Assembly: GCA_964035545.1 (NCBI GenBank)
Contig: CAXIUT010000034.1
Coordinates: 1-21,396, forward strand
Direction of reading: 5' to 3'
DNA length: 21,396 nt
From: Bugula neritina
Lineage: Eukaryota; Bryozoa; Gymnolaemata; Cheilostomatida; Bugulidae
Below, one piece after another: positions 1 through 12,074 of the stretch (the first letter of the stretch is position 1; every line of letters starts with the position of its first letter). A program made the translations under genes and the position numbers. A model generated the notes under the pieces. It saw only the letters and a program-made list of their open reading frames with translations, ran no database searches and was not told the DNA's origin.

Positions 1-696
1 TAACTTAATTAAGCATGCTAAGTTAAACTATGTGATATTCCTGATATGAAATATACTGCCAATGATCAGAACTAGCTCGGGTTGTAATCTCCAAGAGGTG
101 AACTTTGGGTTCGAGGACCTCATGTTTTTATGGGATATTATAAACAACCTGATAAAACAAGATAAACTATTACTGCTGATGGATGGGTCATGACTGGAGA
201 CGTTATTCAAATTATGCCCGTATCGAATGCATTCAAAATTATTGATAGAAAAAAAAATATTTTCAAACTTCAACAAGGATAATACATCGCTCCTGATAAA
301 GTAGAACAAGTCTATAAGAAATGTAATCTTATCAGTGATGCCTTCCTTCATGGATAAAGTATACAAAGCTTTTCAGTATTAATTGCCGTTCCCAATAAAC
401 CTTACTTTTAATCATTCGCACAAGCTAATAATATACCTGGAAGTTATTAATAACTTTGTCAAAATAAACAAATGAGAGGAATGGTTTTAAAAGAATTGAA
501 TGATTTGGCTAAAAGAGATGGACTTAACAGTTTAGAACAAGCCAAAAATATTTACTTCTAACCTGAAGGATTCGGCAATAAAAACATCATGACTAACACC
601 ATGAAAATGATCCGCCATGATGCTAAGAATTGTTATAAACCTCAAATCGATTCAATGTACTCTTAAGGAGACATCATGGCCAGCTTCAAGAAATGA
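1..696 (+). CDS. Long-chain acyl-CoA synthetase, C-terminal part (5' end outside window)
   Basis: Frame 1 is open from the first base to TGA at 694-696, giving 231 residues of an AMP-forming acyl-CoA synthetase (fatty acid + ATP + CoA to acyl-CoA). Visible in order: GELWVRGPHVFMGYYKQP (about residues 36-53), the DGWVMTGD core motif (about 65-72), and IDRKKNIFKLQQG-E-YIAPDKVE (about 82-103), the signature that distinguishes the long-chain (ACSL) group. The C-terminal part reads IYFEPEGFG, then MKMIRHDAK and QIDSMYSEG, as in ACSL proteins. The E of GEYIAP is TAA (280-282), and other family-conserved Glu positions (TRET, HGES, YFEPE) are also TAA or TAG. No intron is needed. The N-terminal ATP-binding half lies left of the window. 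It converges on the next gene with a 90-bp spacer. Assignment to the family is secure; substrate chain length is inferred. Confidence 0.9.
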
Positions 697-786
697 TATA
701 TCATCCATAAATAGTTATAAATAATTAAAATTATAGTCATTGATATCAAATCAGTCATTTATAAGTCATTAAATTCATAGAGATCA

Positions 787-3700
787 TCAATACCAACCAG
801 ATTAGCCCCACTCTTAACCACAATTTGGACACTTGCTACTAAAACTATTGGCAACAAACTGACAAAATGGACAAAAATATGAATTTTCAGGTTATTCTAC
901 TTTCATCTTTCTATCATTTACTGCATTATTGATATCATCGACCTCTGCAACTCCTGCAAATGCCTATTGAGCAGTTGGAAATTGATTTTAAAATTATTTT
1001 TTCTTTTATTGAGGTTGTTAAATATCCATCTCTTTACTTAACTTTTACTTCCGAAGGTTCAATATCCTTTTAATCTAACCTTATCCTACTTAACATATCA
1101 GAGATTTTTCAACATTATCGAAGTAGGGAAAATAAAATTAAAAGTATCCCTTTTATAAGTACAAAGTATAAGGAAAACCGCTTTTAAACTCAACTTTTAA
1201 CTTACTATTTGTTGTAAATTTCCATTAAATAATCCTACCTTGTTAGTTCTATTGTTAATCTATACCAACTATCACTCTGAACTCAGCCATAGCAAACTAT
1301 GACTCTTTTATATCAGTGACATTTTAAGGTATTTAATCTTTGAGGACAAAGTTTGTTGAAAAATCAAACGAAACAGGTGACCATTCACTATAAACTGGAA
1401 TAAATCCAACCAAATAAGGTTTGTTGTTAGCATTATGATGTTTCATTCTTTGCTAAGCATTTTATCCTGAATCAGATTCAACATTTTAAAATTTGTTAAT
1501 CATAGTAGCAATATCTTTAAGAGCACTTTACTTTTCTTATAAAGAAATATTTTGATGCATTTAGCTCGTTATCTTCAATGAATCATAGTTAAATTCAACT
1601 ATCCAGTCTGTATAGTTAGGATATGCTGGACATGGCCCTGGTAAATTTTAAATATAATGTGATATTGAAGGATTGATAGTCATCAACTTCAAAAGAGTGA
1701 TAATGCCTGTAAAAACAAAGTAATCTTGTTCTTTTCTGTTTGTATAAAGTAGTTAAAGGAAAGATAGGTAGATTTAATCTCCTTTTTTTTCAGATGAATT
1801 TTAATATCGACAATATCTATCATTTTGATTTTTGATAAGATACTATTCTCCTTCTTTTTAATATTTTTTCAATGCTAAAGGAACACCAAGCAACCTCTCA
1901 GTTCTTTATTTTTGAAGATAATCATCAATCATCAGCAATTGTTCCAAAATCTAAATAAAAATAAATGTACACTGACATAAATATAGATATATTATCTGTA
2001 TGATTGAATCTATTGATATTTTCCATGATATAGTTGATAATATTGTTCGTAAACTATGGATTATTTCTTGCACTAAAACTTATAATTAATGGTATCCTGT
2101 GATTGTCATATCTATCTCTAAACATCCTTCGATAGAATTAAAAGTTATTATAAGCTTTTCTTTGTAGTATAGCTTCTTCGCTATCAGGATTGACTTCTTG
2201 TTCAAATACTATCAACTCACATATTATCTATATAATCATCGAAACAGTGTTATGTTTCTGCATTGTATTTAGATAGAAAGGATAAGATGGAAACACTCCT
2301 TCAAGATGCGAATCACTTTGCATCAAAAGATGAATTAATCTTGGTCCAAATTTATTCACCTGAAACCATACTCCGAAACGCCTATCGATTTGAATCAACA
2401 TTTTAATCAGCTAAAAGAAATTAAACATCTTACTTGGATTCTTTCCCACTTACTACAAACCACTTAAGAATTTTTGAAGTAATTTTTGGATTATTTAGTT
2501 ATGAGGAAGAGGAAGCATGAAATTAGTACTAATACCACAACTAATAATCGATATCACTTTATACAAAATAGCTTTAGCAATGATTCTTACTTCTTGATCT
2601 CTGTGAATATAAATCATTTTGAATAGATTGCCTTATTTTTATTAAAGATACTAAACAGCCAATTGGTTGATAAAACTAGGTCTAAAATGACAGACATATA
2701 AGATAAATACTGATATTTTTTGAAGTTAAGAACTTTATTTACTACTTTTTTAATTATTATCTTGAATATCTCCATAATATTTTCCATCTAAATTAAGTTA
2801 TCTTCTTTGACATTCAAGTCTAAAATACCTAAAAATAACTTAAAAACTCATATCCAATTGCTATCTAATCTAATTAGGCAATCCCATAAAATTTTGATGA
2901 TAAGGTTTCATCAACTATAAAACATCTATGGTAAACTAACTAGGCATACTTATCCTATTAAGATTATCTTATAAAAATTTACTAAAAGATGGCTGCAAAA
3001 AAATCTTCTACTTCAACAAATCATAATTATCTCGATTAATCTCCTCCATAATAACCATATTACCCACCTTACTATCCAAACTCTCCTCCATATAATTCAA
3101 TTTCTCATAAATCAACATATAGGCATTATTTTTATCATTAGTTCCTTCACTCCAATTCCACCTATCAACTCGAGTATCATCAAATTTCATCCACCCCTAC
3201 TCACATTTAATCAATGAATAATAATGACCTCCCTATGAACTACCCACATGCACAACAAAACCCTTCAACTTGTATATCTATTTCTACGAACACTAATAAT
3301 TGAAATATTGTGATAGATTTAGTTCATTAGGAAATTAAATTGGATGGTCTAGCTTTATTTTATGCATAGACTATAGATCAAAAACCAAACGCTGAAGATG
3401 AATAAATAAAAAACGAGGCAATGAATTAAAACGATGGTATTTTTGGATCGTCTAAACCTTTGTATCACAAAAATCACAAAAATAGTCACAGATTATCTAA
3501 GTCTCAACAAATTTGTTTATACACTCTTAGATTGTCTTCAAGTTTTTTATTTCAACAGATAATATGTAAAATTATTACATCCTCTACTTTTTCTTAAAAC
3601 ATTTCTCACAGTTTATTATGTTCACCAAGGATCCCTTGAAGTTATTTGCCACCAAACTTTCATTATTAGTACCCTTCAGCCTCATCTATAACCTATCGAA

Positions 3701-6700
3701 TAATTGGTTCAAGAATTCATCAGCATCATGCTGCTATTTAGTATTGATAGGTTTGCCATTAAAATCAAGATAGTTAAGACAAAAATTTTAAGGAATAAGA
3801 TATATTCTTTGTCCATATGTCAACTGATAAAACATATATTGAAATTCTCTGAAAAAATCTACATTTTAATTAAGTTAGATAGCTATAATACCAGTTCTAA
3901 AAGGTATAATCATCTGTAGCTGCTGAATAACTGAATTAATGTAACATATGCAACCAAGATTAAACATACCCATTTTATTCTTACCCCTAACCACAGAATT
4001 TCTACTAAGTTTAAGATTGTCCATGATACTTGCCATGATCTTGAAATTAAAATCAAAAGGACAAATAGAATTACTCATATTATAAAGAATTTATCTGATC
4101 TATTCAGAAGAATTAGTCTCAAGAATAAATCTGATACTATTAATAGTGGATTCTTAGATGACTATAGAAGGGTTATATAGTTTTATATAATTGATAACTT
4201 TCAATTCTCCAAGTAGTATTTAGTCTGTCTCTTCAAAATGATTAATACTATTTTTGGAATATTATGATATATCTTTTTGAAATATTTTTGATATCTAAAA
4301 ATAGCGTTTATCATCTTATTAATAACTAAGAATTTTTGAAAGAACATTGAAGTATTCTTTACAATTTCTATACTTTGATTTTGAAGAATTATTTGTTATA
4401 TGAATTGAATAATATGATTCCTTAATACTTGGAACCACATTTGAAAGAAGTAAATAAAATGAGTTAAATATTGCCCTGATCTGATCATTCTAGTGGAATA
4501 TCATCTCATCAATAGTGTTAAATAATTTTATTGGCTGCTATTTTGATTGTCTCAAGATAAGATGAGCTACTATTGCTGTTGAATTTTATGCAATCCAGTT
4601 GTTTCCTTGAAGATTGTTGGTAGTTATAGCAAGATTGCATAATTTTTATATTATTTAAGTGAAAGATTATATTTTAGTGTTCTCAATAAAAGGTTAAATG
4701 TCAGCATGGCTAAGAGGACTAACATCTACATAGTTTATATTGAGTAAATTTGGTATTTTAGTCAGACTTTAACGTGATATCCTTCCCAAATTTTATAATA
4801 TAGTAATCAAAATATCATTTTTAAGATTAGAGAAGGACGTTCTTGTGAAGATCAACTCCAAAAATTGTATGTAAGCACTTTTAACAGAATATAAGTTGCT
4901 TGATTCCTTGAAACATACCTTCCATTTCTCATGATTATCCATTGGAATTTCATTAAAATAGATAGATTTCAAAAGAGTACTCAGATACCAATAATAAAGA
5001 TGGTTCCAATTTTCTTAAGAAAAGATTTATTCACTTTGTTCTTTGATAGCTTCTAATAATTTTTAATAGGTTGGTAATAAATTCAAAGTTTTGATAAGTT
5101 ATTCAGTAATTTTAGCTTTAATATTTTAATCTTTGCATGAGACAACTACATCTTTATATATTTTAAAGAAAATACCATAAATACCACCATCTTTAACTAT
5201 ATACTTTCTGAGTTAATGTTAACTTTTGAAAGATTATTCAAAACCTTTACTCTCTTAAAATAAACTTTGATAACCCAAATTGTTCAAGTTAGAAACAACC
5301 AAAGGAGAATTTTTCTGAGAAGATTGATAGTAGAAATTTAGCCATTACTAAAGAGAAAGATATTGTCCTGAACTACTATAAACACTAATTATTTATCTAA
5401 TTCTATAGTCATGGATTGATATTTCAGCTTGAATAGCTATTTTAAATATCTATGCAATATTTTAATTATAAAGTTTACCTTTTTATGCTGAAAATTTATA
5501 GTAAATCTCCTTCAAACAATCAGAAATTTCAGATCGAAACATACCATCTTTATCAAATAATTGACTCTTATCAAACCACTAGCAATCATTTGTTTAGTAA
5601 AGATCTACCGATATTTTCTTATAACCTGAAAAATTAGCAACTCTTTCCTTCATATCATTGAATTAAAGATATTTGTCTCCAAATTTTATCTTAGTTTTTT
5701 AAAAAGGTTGCTAAAAATGATTCAAAATCATACAAGTCACTTCGAATAAAGTATTATAACTTTTGACTTTTAGTTCATGCTAAGTTGTCTTATAATTTAG
5801 ATCATACCTGAAGACCTTTATCTATATTTAATAAGAATTATTCAGATATTGATAAGGTGGATAATCACCAAAACCTTTCTCATCTTCAGTTATCAATATT
5901 TATCTTGCCAAAATTAACCAACTAATAATGTTCAAAGGATCTCCATGACTTTATTCTAGCTATTCAATAACTTTTTTAAAAGTGATTTATTCTATTTTCA
6001 AAATTTATGGAGCTAAAGTATGTTTTGTGATGATATCTTGAGTTTGATAATATTATTTTGATATTAAAGGTTTGAGATTATTTCTTACATTAGGATTCAT
6101 AAGATGATATAAGTCTATAATACAATCTAAATCATGAGAACTTTTATGTTAATTATTTATCAAAGTAGAAATCATTGCTGTTTGTATTTATTCAGGATAG
6201 TATCTGATAAACTTAGCAAATTTATTATCTATTTTTATTAAATTCCAAAGTTATTTATGAGTAATAAGTTAATTATCCATTTATTAGTAACTTTATAATA
6301 GCAACATCAAGATCTTTAGATGCTTTTCTGTTTATTAAAGCTATAACTCATGAATTCTTTCTTATTTTATCAGTTTTCTTATCCCTTCATGAAGAGTTTT
6401 TCTACATTTGTTACCTATATTCTGATGATATGTCTTATCTCTCAGTTTAAAAATAAAATTCTATATCATCTGAAGATACAAAGAAGATTGAGGTTTTTTC
6501 ATCAGGAGTCTTAAAGGTGATAAAGCATTAGTATGATCATATACTCCTAGTTAAATTCCCATGATAAATATTTCATAGTAAAGAGTTATAGCTTATTTCT
6601 TGAGATTCTACCTTAGTTTTTCATAGTTTTTTTAGATTATAAGATATATTTTTTAAAGATTTTTTTATATTTAGTCAGGTGGAGTCAACAAAATAATTCT

Positions 6701-8044
6701 TTTTATCAATGAAAAAGTTTATTCATTGAAACAATTCGGTCTTGGAAGTTCTTAAATCTTTTGTAAAAGATAATTTCTATTCTTTTAAATATTATTTTCT
6801 TATAGTTTTTGAAGAGTATTAAAGAGTGATTTAGATAAATTTTAATGACATTTTTCAAGCAAATTAAAAATAAGATTGATTAAATAGTCATTAAGTGATT
6901 CATTTTTAGCCATGTATAGAAAGACTTACTCTCCTTTTGCAATTACTTCAGGATGATTATCAGCTCTAAATATTTAATCAAGAATCTTCTTATCTGCTAT
7001 AAATTATTTTATCTTTTATGTACTCACTGCAGAGGAAAAATAAACACTTTTACGACAAATTTATCCCAAAGTTTTAACTGCAAACAATTTCTTCTGAGAA
7101 ACTTCACTTTTCACAAATAAAATAATCAGTCTATTTTCTACCTACCAATGCCAAAGGTCCATATTAAATCCAGCATAGTCATTAAATCTTTAAGAAATAC
7201 TATTAACAGAAGCAGTTATACTTTAAAAATGACTTTTATTCAATAATTTTTAAACTTCCTTATGATCCAAAAGACTCAATATCTTCTATGAAACCTCTTT
7301 GATTATATTAAGCAAATAGAATGAATAAATTGGTGCATTTATATATTCTAGTAATTTTAGTAACTCAACTATGACATCCAAAGGTAGATTCATAAAGTGA
7401 GAGATAAAGTAGTTTTAAAATATCTCAGTAATAATTATTTAGGTTGCATTCATAAAAGTTTATGAAATACTTTATCTTTTTACTACCTTAAATGAGTTTG
7501 ATAAAAATTTAGCTATTATTTCATTATCAGCTGTAAAATATTATTTTGCCTATCCATGTTTCTTCTGATCAATCACATCACTCATAGCATCTTGATTGTA
7601 GTTAGCTATAATTGGAGGAGCTGCAGGACCAAAATAAGGAAGTTGCTAGGAACTTTAATCAGGTCCTGAATAAGGCAAAGCGATTGCTTCATTGCTATTA
7701 GTAGTTTTAATATTTTCTGAGGATTGTAAAAGATCTAAATTTTGTTGATTTTTAGCTTAGAACTTAATATCAGGATTGATAGCAGTTTTTATAAGTGTTA
7801 CCAACTCTGTCATTGGAACTTATTTGAACATACCACAAAGTAGTTTAACTATTCCTAGTATATAATCGGCTGAATCTGATTGTTTTGAGAGAATTGTAAT
7901 GTTTTATTAGATGACTTTCATGTTTTCTTTGATAGTTTTTGAGGTTTAAACTTTCTTGAGACGATCAACGAAGGCTTAGTAATCAATTTTCTTGGAGTTG
8001 TTCTAGGATGGTAGTAGAAAAATAGGAAACGATTCTTACTTCAT
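787..8044 (-). CDS. Large ubiquitin-specific protease, USP9X/USP24/USP34-like
   Basis: A 2411-aa cysteine protease that removes ubiquitin from proteins. ATG is at 8044 with an in-frame TGA just upstream; TGA is at 789-787, followed at once by a second TGA. One 22-nt intron (1951-1972, phase 0) restores frame; I checked the rest of the frame and found no other TGA. The first ~1350 residues are helical and unrecognised, as in large USPs. The catalytic domain starts at NLGCICYINSVIQQL with Cys1367. KEQHDADEFLNQL follows, then a zinc-binding fingers pair (CEKC 1479-1482, CDFC 1523-1526), HLQRLVFDLES, the His box GFVVHVGSSEGGHYYS with His1607, and WMKFDD with Asp1622, then NAYMLIYEK. A long helical tail ends in a zinc ribbon (Cys2384, 2387, 2398, 2401: CPFC...CPNC) near the last residue. 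The oxyanion position before Cys is not Asn, as also in USP9X. It starts divergently from the ESRP-like gene. Confidence 0.92.
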
Positions 8045-8104
8045 ATCTTGAACTATTGTATAAAGAATTTATCAATATATATTAATGTTGATAATTATAA
8101 AACT
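8045..8104. promoter_or_regulatory. 60-bp spacer between two divergent start codons
   Basis: All sequence available between the start codon of the USP gene (minus) and the ESRP-like gene (plus). It is AT-rich and holds a TATAAA (about 8058) and an alternating TATATAT run (about 8074). Both 5' UTRs and any shared promoter must fit here or inside the coding ends. No experimentally known element can be recognised. Confidence 0.4.
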
Positions 8105-9312
8105 ATGGATTATTTTCTGATCTTTCAATATGACTGCCTCTAATAATCCAAAGAAGGACTCCAACTTTCATCCATATAAGTCGAACTAGTCAACATCAAT
8201 GCAGATTAATTTGACCCTCAAAGCAAATTATCGTTTGCTAATTTAACTTAAGGACAATCTTTTGAAGAGTCTATCACTGCTATAACAAAGCTAATCAATA
8301 AATTAGTCCTCAATTTCACTAATGTGCAATTGATCGCATAGAATAATGACCTTTTTACTAATATTCTACCTCAATAGTTCAGTCAGAGAAAATTATCAAT
8401 GCCCTTTTATTTTACAAACTACGTCGATTGGCGGGTTCTTTGCCGCTAAAAGTTTGGAGTTGTTGCTCAGTCATTGCCTGAAATCGCCAAGTAGAAATTT
8501 AATGACAAAGACAACTTGAAATGATGGAGATCAATAACCACTTTAGCACGTTAAAAGCTATCCTAAAACGACTCAAAAATGAAGGATATCTTGAAGATAC
8601 AGACATACTATTTTCAAGGAAGCATAAAAGAACCAAATTGACAGAAAAATATTCATACTTTCGATGTTTGGGATTGCCTTTTCAAATATCGAAATCTTAA
8701 ATTGTAGAAAAGTTAATCGAACCAGAACGCTTCAACATCAAATCTTATGGACTAAGTTTGATAATATAGCATGGAAAGTTTTCAGGTAAAGCTGTTCTCT
8801 AAATTCCTGCAGCATTTACTGAAACCATTTTAAAGAAGCATCGAATGTTCATCGGGAAAAGATACATCTAGATCATCCAAGTCAGCCAGGAAGAGTACGA
8901 AAGCTACAAGTTGAAAGAAGAGAGATAGAAAGAGAATCATAGCCGGGATCCTTTTTCAAGAGGCGAAAGAAGAAAGAGAAGTCAATCAAGTTCGTCACCA
9001 TCTTATTCGCGGTCAAGGAGCCGAGAAGGGATCCAGGTTCACAGTTTGTTGAACGAGGTTGCAGTCAAAGTTCGTGGCCTTCCTTTTTCTTTGAATAACT
9101 GGGACATTGAGTAAATATTTAAACGATTCAATTTTATAAGGGGAAGTGTAAAATTGGGGTTTATGGGGGAGCGGAAAACAGGTTAGGCTGTTATATTATT
9201 TCCCAATCGTGATTAAGCCTAACGTGCCCTTTCTCTCCAAGGCTTAACTGTCCAAAGACGCTACCTCGAACTTAAGATAACTAGTAAAGACAATTATGAT
9301 CGTTTTAGATGA
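8105..9312 (+). CDS. ESRP/Fusilli and hnRNP-H-like RNA-binding protein
   Basis: 395 aa, exons 8105-8490 and 8511-9312, with a 20-nt phase-2 intron (GTAGAA...CAAAG). Without the intron the reading stops at TGA 8522 and a second frame opens at ATG 8521; splicing joins both into one coherent protein. Residues ~1-165 resemble the DEDDh-exonuclease-like N-terminal domain of ESRP proteins (FLIFQYDCLEES, IEVELVNI, FYFTNYVDWRVL) but the catalytic acidic motif looks degenerate. Two quasi-RRMs follow: ~178-247 (YFRCLGLPF ... KKHRMFIGKRYIQI) and ~311-392 (VKVRGLPF ... GERKTG-E-AVILFPNRDEAERAL ... RRYLEL). A short basic Ser/Arg stretch (SPSYSRSRSR) lies between them. The E of TGEA is TAG (9184-9186). Likely role: G-rich RNA binding and splicing regulation, inferred from the family. 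The next gene follows after 40 bp on the same strand. Confidence 0.82.
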
Positions 9313-9352
9313 TTCCATTATAATTTTGCATTAAGTTTATTGTTCTTAAAAG

Positions 9353-10720
9353 ATGGCTCTTTAACTAATCATTCAGTAGATCAAGGCTATTGGCAACTTA
9401 AAAGTCAAAAAAATAACTACTAACGAGGATTCATAGGAAGTAATTGATGAAGAAAGAAGGTTTCGAGTGAAGATTGGGACTTAACAATTCATATCGAAAT
9501 AGTGTGGAACATTTCTAAGTTCAAATCAAATTTTATTCAATGAACCATTCTCCTATTTATACGACAACATCTCACACTTACTTTTCATATAAATCTTCAA
9601 TAAACATCAATACTTAGATAATTCAGATTTAGACCAAGTACTCAATACTGAAATCGATCTATCAGATCTAACTAGTCTTAATGGAGATTACATTGAAACA
9701 ACTTTATTCGATATCAAAAGAGAAGCTGTTGGCAAGTTAATTTTATCAATCTAAACATTTAAAAAAGGACCTAAATATCATTAGAAAGTAAGCAGTAAAA
9801 TATTTTTCGAGGCAGTAAAGGAAGAATACGATCGTGTTCAGGCAAGCTAAGCATCAAAAAATATAAAAAATTTAATGGTAAATAATACTTTAGCTGATAC
9901 ACTAATGACAATAAGTAGTTTAACATTGATCTGTTAGAAAGAAGATATGTAGATATTTATGCGTGAAGGATTCGTGATGGTGAAATATGGTTTAACAATA
10001 AAAGCATTTAGTTCTTTAATAAAAATTCAAAGCAAATAAAATGCTAATTGGATGGATTATATGTAATTTATGAAAAATGATGGAGTCAAATTCTAATTTT
10101 TCTTTTTCCATTTTGATTAACTTGGCAATGTAACCTGCAAAGCTAAAGGATAAATCAAATATGTCATATTTGATTAAACAATTAATCTACACACTATAAC
10201 TCTATTTGATAAAAGGTCAAATAAGTATGGAGTATTGATGGTTAAATTCAATGAAAAAGAAGTCACTACTAAAGGAGCTATCAATAATAAATTTGATAAG
10301 AAACTTGCTCCTATAGAACCAGCTATTCCAGAGATCATTGAATAATTCAATAGATATAAATTTTAAAGTAAACATAATAATCATATTTTGTCATAGAAGA
10401 TGTGGGAATTGTAACAGCAAGAAAAAGCTCAACAATAGTAAAAAGAAAGACCATTAAATCCATAATAAAAAAAGAAAAAAGAAGAACATTCAAGATTTAT
10501 CAACTTTTTACAAAAATAAATGATAAGAATTTAAAGATAAATAGCAAAAAAATAACTTCATGGTAAAAAAGATGATAGAAAAAGTATGCTTTTACCTACA
10601 ATTGATAAAAAAGGAACAGATTCAAGAGTTGTAGAACAAAAAGGATAACGCTATAATCGTAAAATGAACAGCTCTTTTTCTACAAATTAAATGCCAAAAG
10701 TTAAATTACCTAAAGTATGA
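9353..10720 (+). CDS. Unknown protein with N-terminal C2-like domain and basic, Lys/Glu-rich tail
   Basis: 455 aa, intronless, ATG 9353 to TGA 10718-10720. I do not recognise a named family. Residues ~1-145 have the alternating beta pattern of a C2-type membrane-binding domain (MALELIIQEIKAIGNLKV, FRVKIGTEQF, LLFIEIFNK, GKLILSIETFKKG), but I cannot see a full set of calcium-binding aspartates. A helical middle (~155-260) is followed by a second region rich in short hydrophobic strands (FFFFHFDELGNV, HTITLFDKR, GVLMVKF). From ~330 the protein is highly charged, with Lys/Glu/Gln runs, and ends LPKVKLPKV-like. It sits 40 bp after the ESRP-like gene and converges on the sphingomyelin-synthase-like gene with only 18 bp between the two stop codons. 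The reading frame is long and clean under a TGA-only code; function unknown. Confidence 0.72.
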
Positions 10721-10738
10721 TCTCTAAAAATATTTATA

Positions 10739-11566
10739 TCATCTTAAATTATCATCCATTAAATTTGTATCTTCAGGCTGTGAAGGACAACATTTTTACT
10801 TGATTTTTGTATAACCCAAATGAGGAAGCGACCATACATAATCAGCATAGTATATGATGTATTCAGAACTATGGAAACTTAGCATTCCGAAAAGAAAACC
10901 TCCGATTATATCGATGCTATAGTGAGTTCTCGATGCAACAAGCATCACCACCATCCAGAATATTTGGAACCAACAATATATTTTGACACAAAGATGTAGG
11001 TTTAGTTTAAGAGCTTAGAGAAGAAAGATGGTGGCTATTCCTGTATGACCAGAGAAATAGAAGTCTCTTGTGTGATCATAGGGTACCATAATTGAAGGAA
11101 ATGGTGGAGCTCTCCAGGCCATATTTTACGGAAAAGGAAAAACAAAAATATTCTTTATTAGTTGATATGTACAAGAGAAAAGGTTCTAAACACAAAAAAG
11201 AAGAGTGATGACATTGCAAGTCTGATATTATTTACTTTAAGCATCCTTAATATTGACTTATTTACCAGTAAATCATACCAGCTATTAGAGAAAAATCCAT
11301 AAACTACTGGCCAACCAAAGTTATTATCGAGATCTTATCATAGTACATAAAACGATTAATCGGGTATAGTAGCTAGTGAAAGAAGTCATATATGCAAGGT
11401 TTGGTCAGATCCATTCTGAAGATGATGCGATAGAGGAAGAAGCCAGCAGTTACTAAGAAGATAGGAATAAGTTTTAAGAAATATCCGTGTATCTGAGTGT
11501 ACCTTCTGAGTAGAGAACAAATTACTAAGTTGAAATTGAAGCTATTTTTTATAATGAACTTTGCAT
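10739..11566 (-). CDS. Sphingomyelin synthase-like ceramide headgroup transferase (PAP2-like)
   Basis: 255 aa from four exons: 11566-11526, 11505-11266, 11245-11173, 11152-10739. The three introns are each exactly 20 nt (11506-11525, 11246-11265, 11153-11172), phases 2, 2 and 0. It is a multi-pass membrane protein. The conserved core is FPFPENMAWRAPPFPSIMVP, then FYFSGHTG with His154, and ASRTHYSID with His195 and Asp199. Those three residues form the catalytic triad known for sphingomyelin synthases, which move a phospho-headgroup from a phospholipid to ceramide. Ciliates are known to make ethanolamine-phosphoceramide and phosphono-sphingolipids, so choline is not the assured headgroup. The small first exon (MQSSLEKIASIST) is the least certain part: it was chosen because a 20-nt intron with a CAG acceptor restores frame. 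The gene ends 18 bp from the convergent C2-like gene. Confidence 0.85.
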
Positions 11567-12074
11567 CGGAGTTTTGATTTTTTTGAATTTACACGATTAT
11601 AATATTGGTTTATTTACTTTTATTCAAAAGAATAAATATAAATTAAACTCTTAAAAGATAGTTACATAAAAGAAAATCTTTCATTAATGATCCTGAAGAC
11701 TAAAAGAATGCTTTAGGTCAAAATATAAGAAAAATAAAATTAAATTTGGAAAAATAAGTATCAATAAATCTCTAAAATTATTGAAAAATATGATAGTTAA
11801 TCAATAGTAAGTTAAAAAATAGGACAACCTTTTTATTCCTCAATAATTTAATGATGATGCTAACATAAAATACTAAAAATGTTTTGACTATCACTAAATT
11901 TATTATCAAAAAAATATGAAGTTAGCAATCACTTTTTCAAAAAAGAAAGTTATCAGATAAGAAAAGAACTTGTCCTTTATCATTCTCTATCTTTTTAATA
12001 TCATATTCAAAGAAAAAAATCGAACAAAAAGAGAGAATTCATGTAAATAATAATTTATTAATATTATATTTCTA
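11567..12074. other. 508-bp gap, no convincing gene; weak coding fragments on plus strand
   Basis: Lies upstream of the sphingomyelin-synthase-like start and downstream of the coiled-coil stop, so it must hold the promoter of the former. On the plus strand, frame 1 is open from 11587 to TGA 11782 and contains a protein-like stretch (SFINDPEDEKNALGQNIRK) without an upstream ATG. A second frame (about 11790 onward) contains FIPQEFNDDANIKYEKCF. Joining them would need a 20-nt-type frame change, but I found no GT...AG pair of suitable length. It may be a decayed gene, an exon set I cannot resolve, or chance: with TGA the only stop, random open frames of 60 codons are common in DNA this AT-rich. 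Confidence 0.3.

Noticed and set aside
28-366. Minus-strand open frame of 112 codons
   Set aside because: It is the antisense shadow of the acyl-CoA synthetase, whose plus-strand reading has clear family motifs.
1951-1970. A 20-nt intron in the USP gene starting GTACAT
   Set aside because: It fits the favoured length but leads to TGA seven codons later. The 22-nt version (1951-1972, starting GTGTAC) keeps a long helical reading frame (FMSILEQLLMIDDY).
8105-9312. Two overlapping genes meeting at 8521-8524
   Set aside because: A 20-nt GT...AG intron at 8491-8510 joins both frames into one ESRP-like protein with continuous family similarity, matching the intron size elsewhere in the window.
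11690-11852. Plus-strand frame starting MILKTKRML as a small gene
   Set aside because: About 54 codons of Lys/Ile/Glu-rich sequence is expected by chance in this AT content when TGA is the only stop, and no family resemblance is seen.
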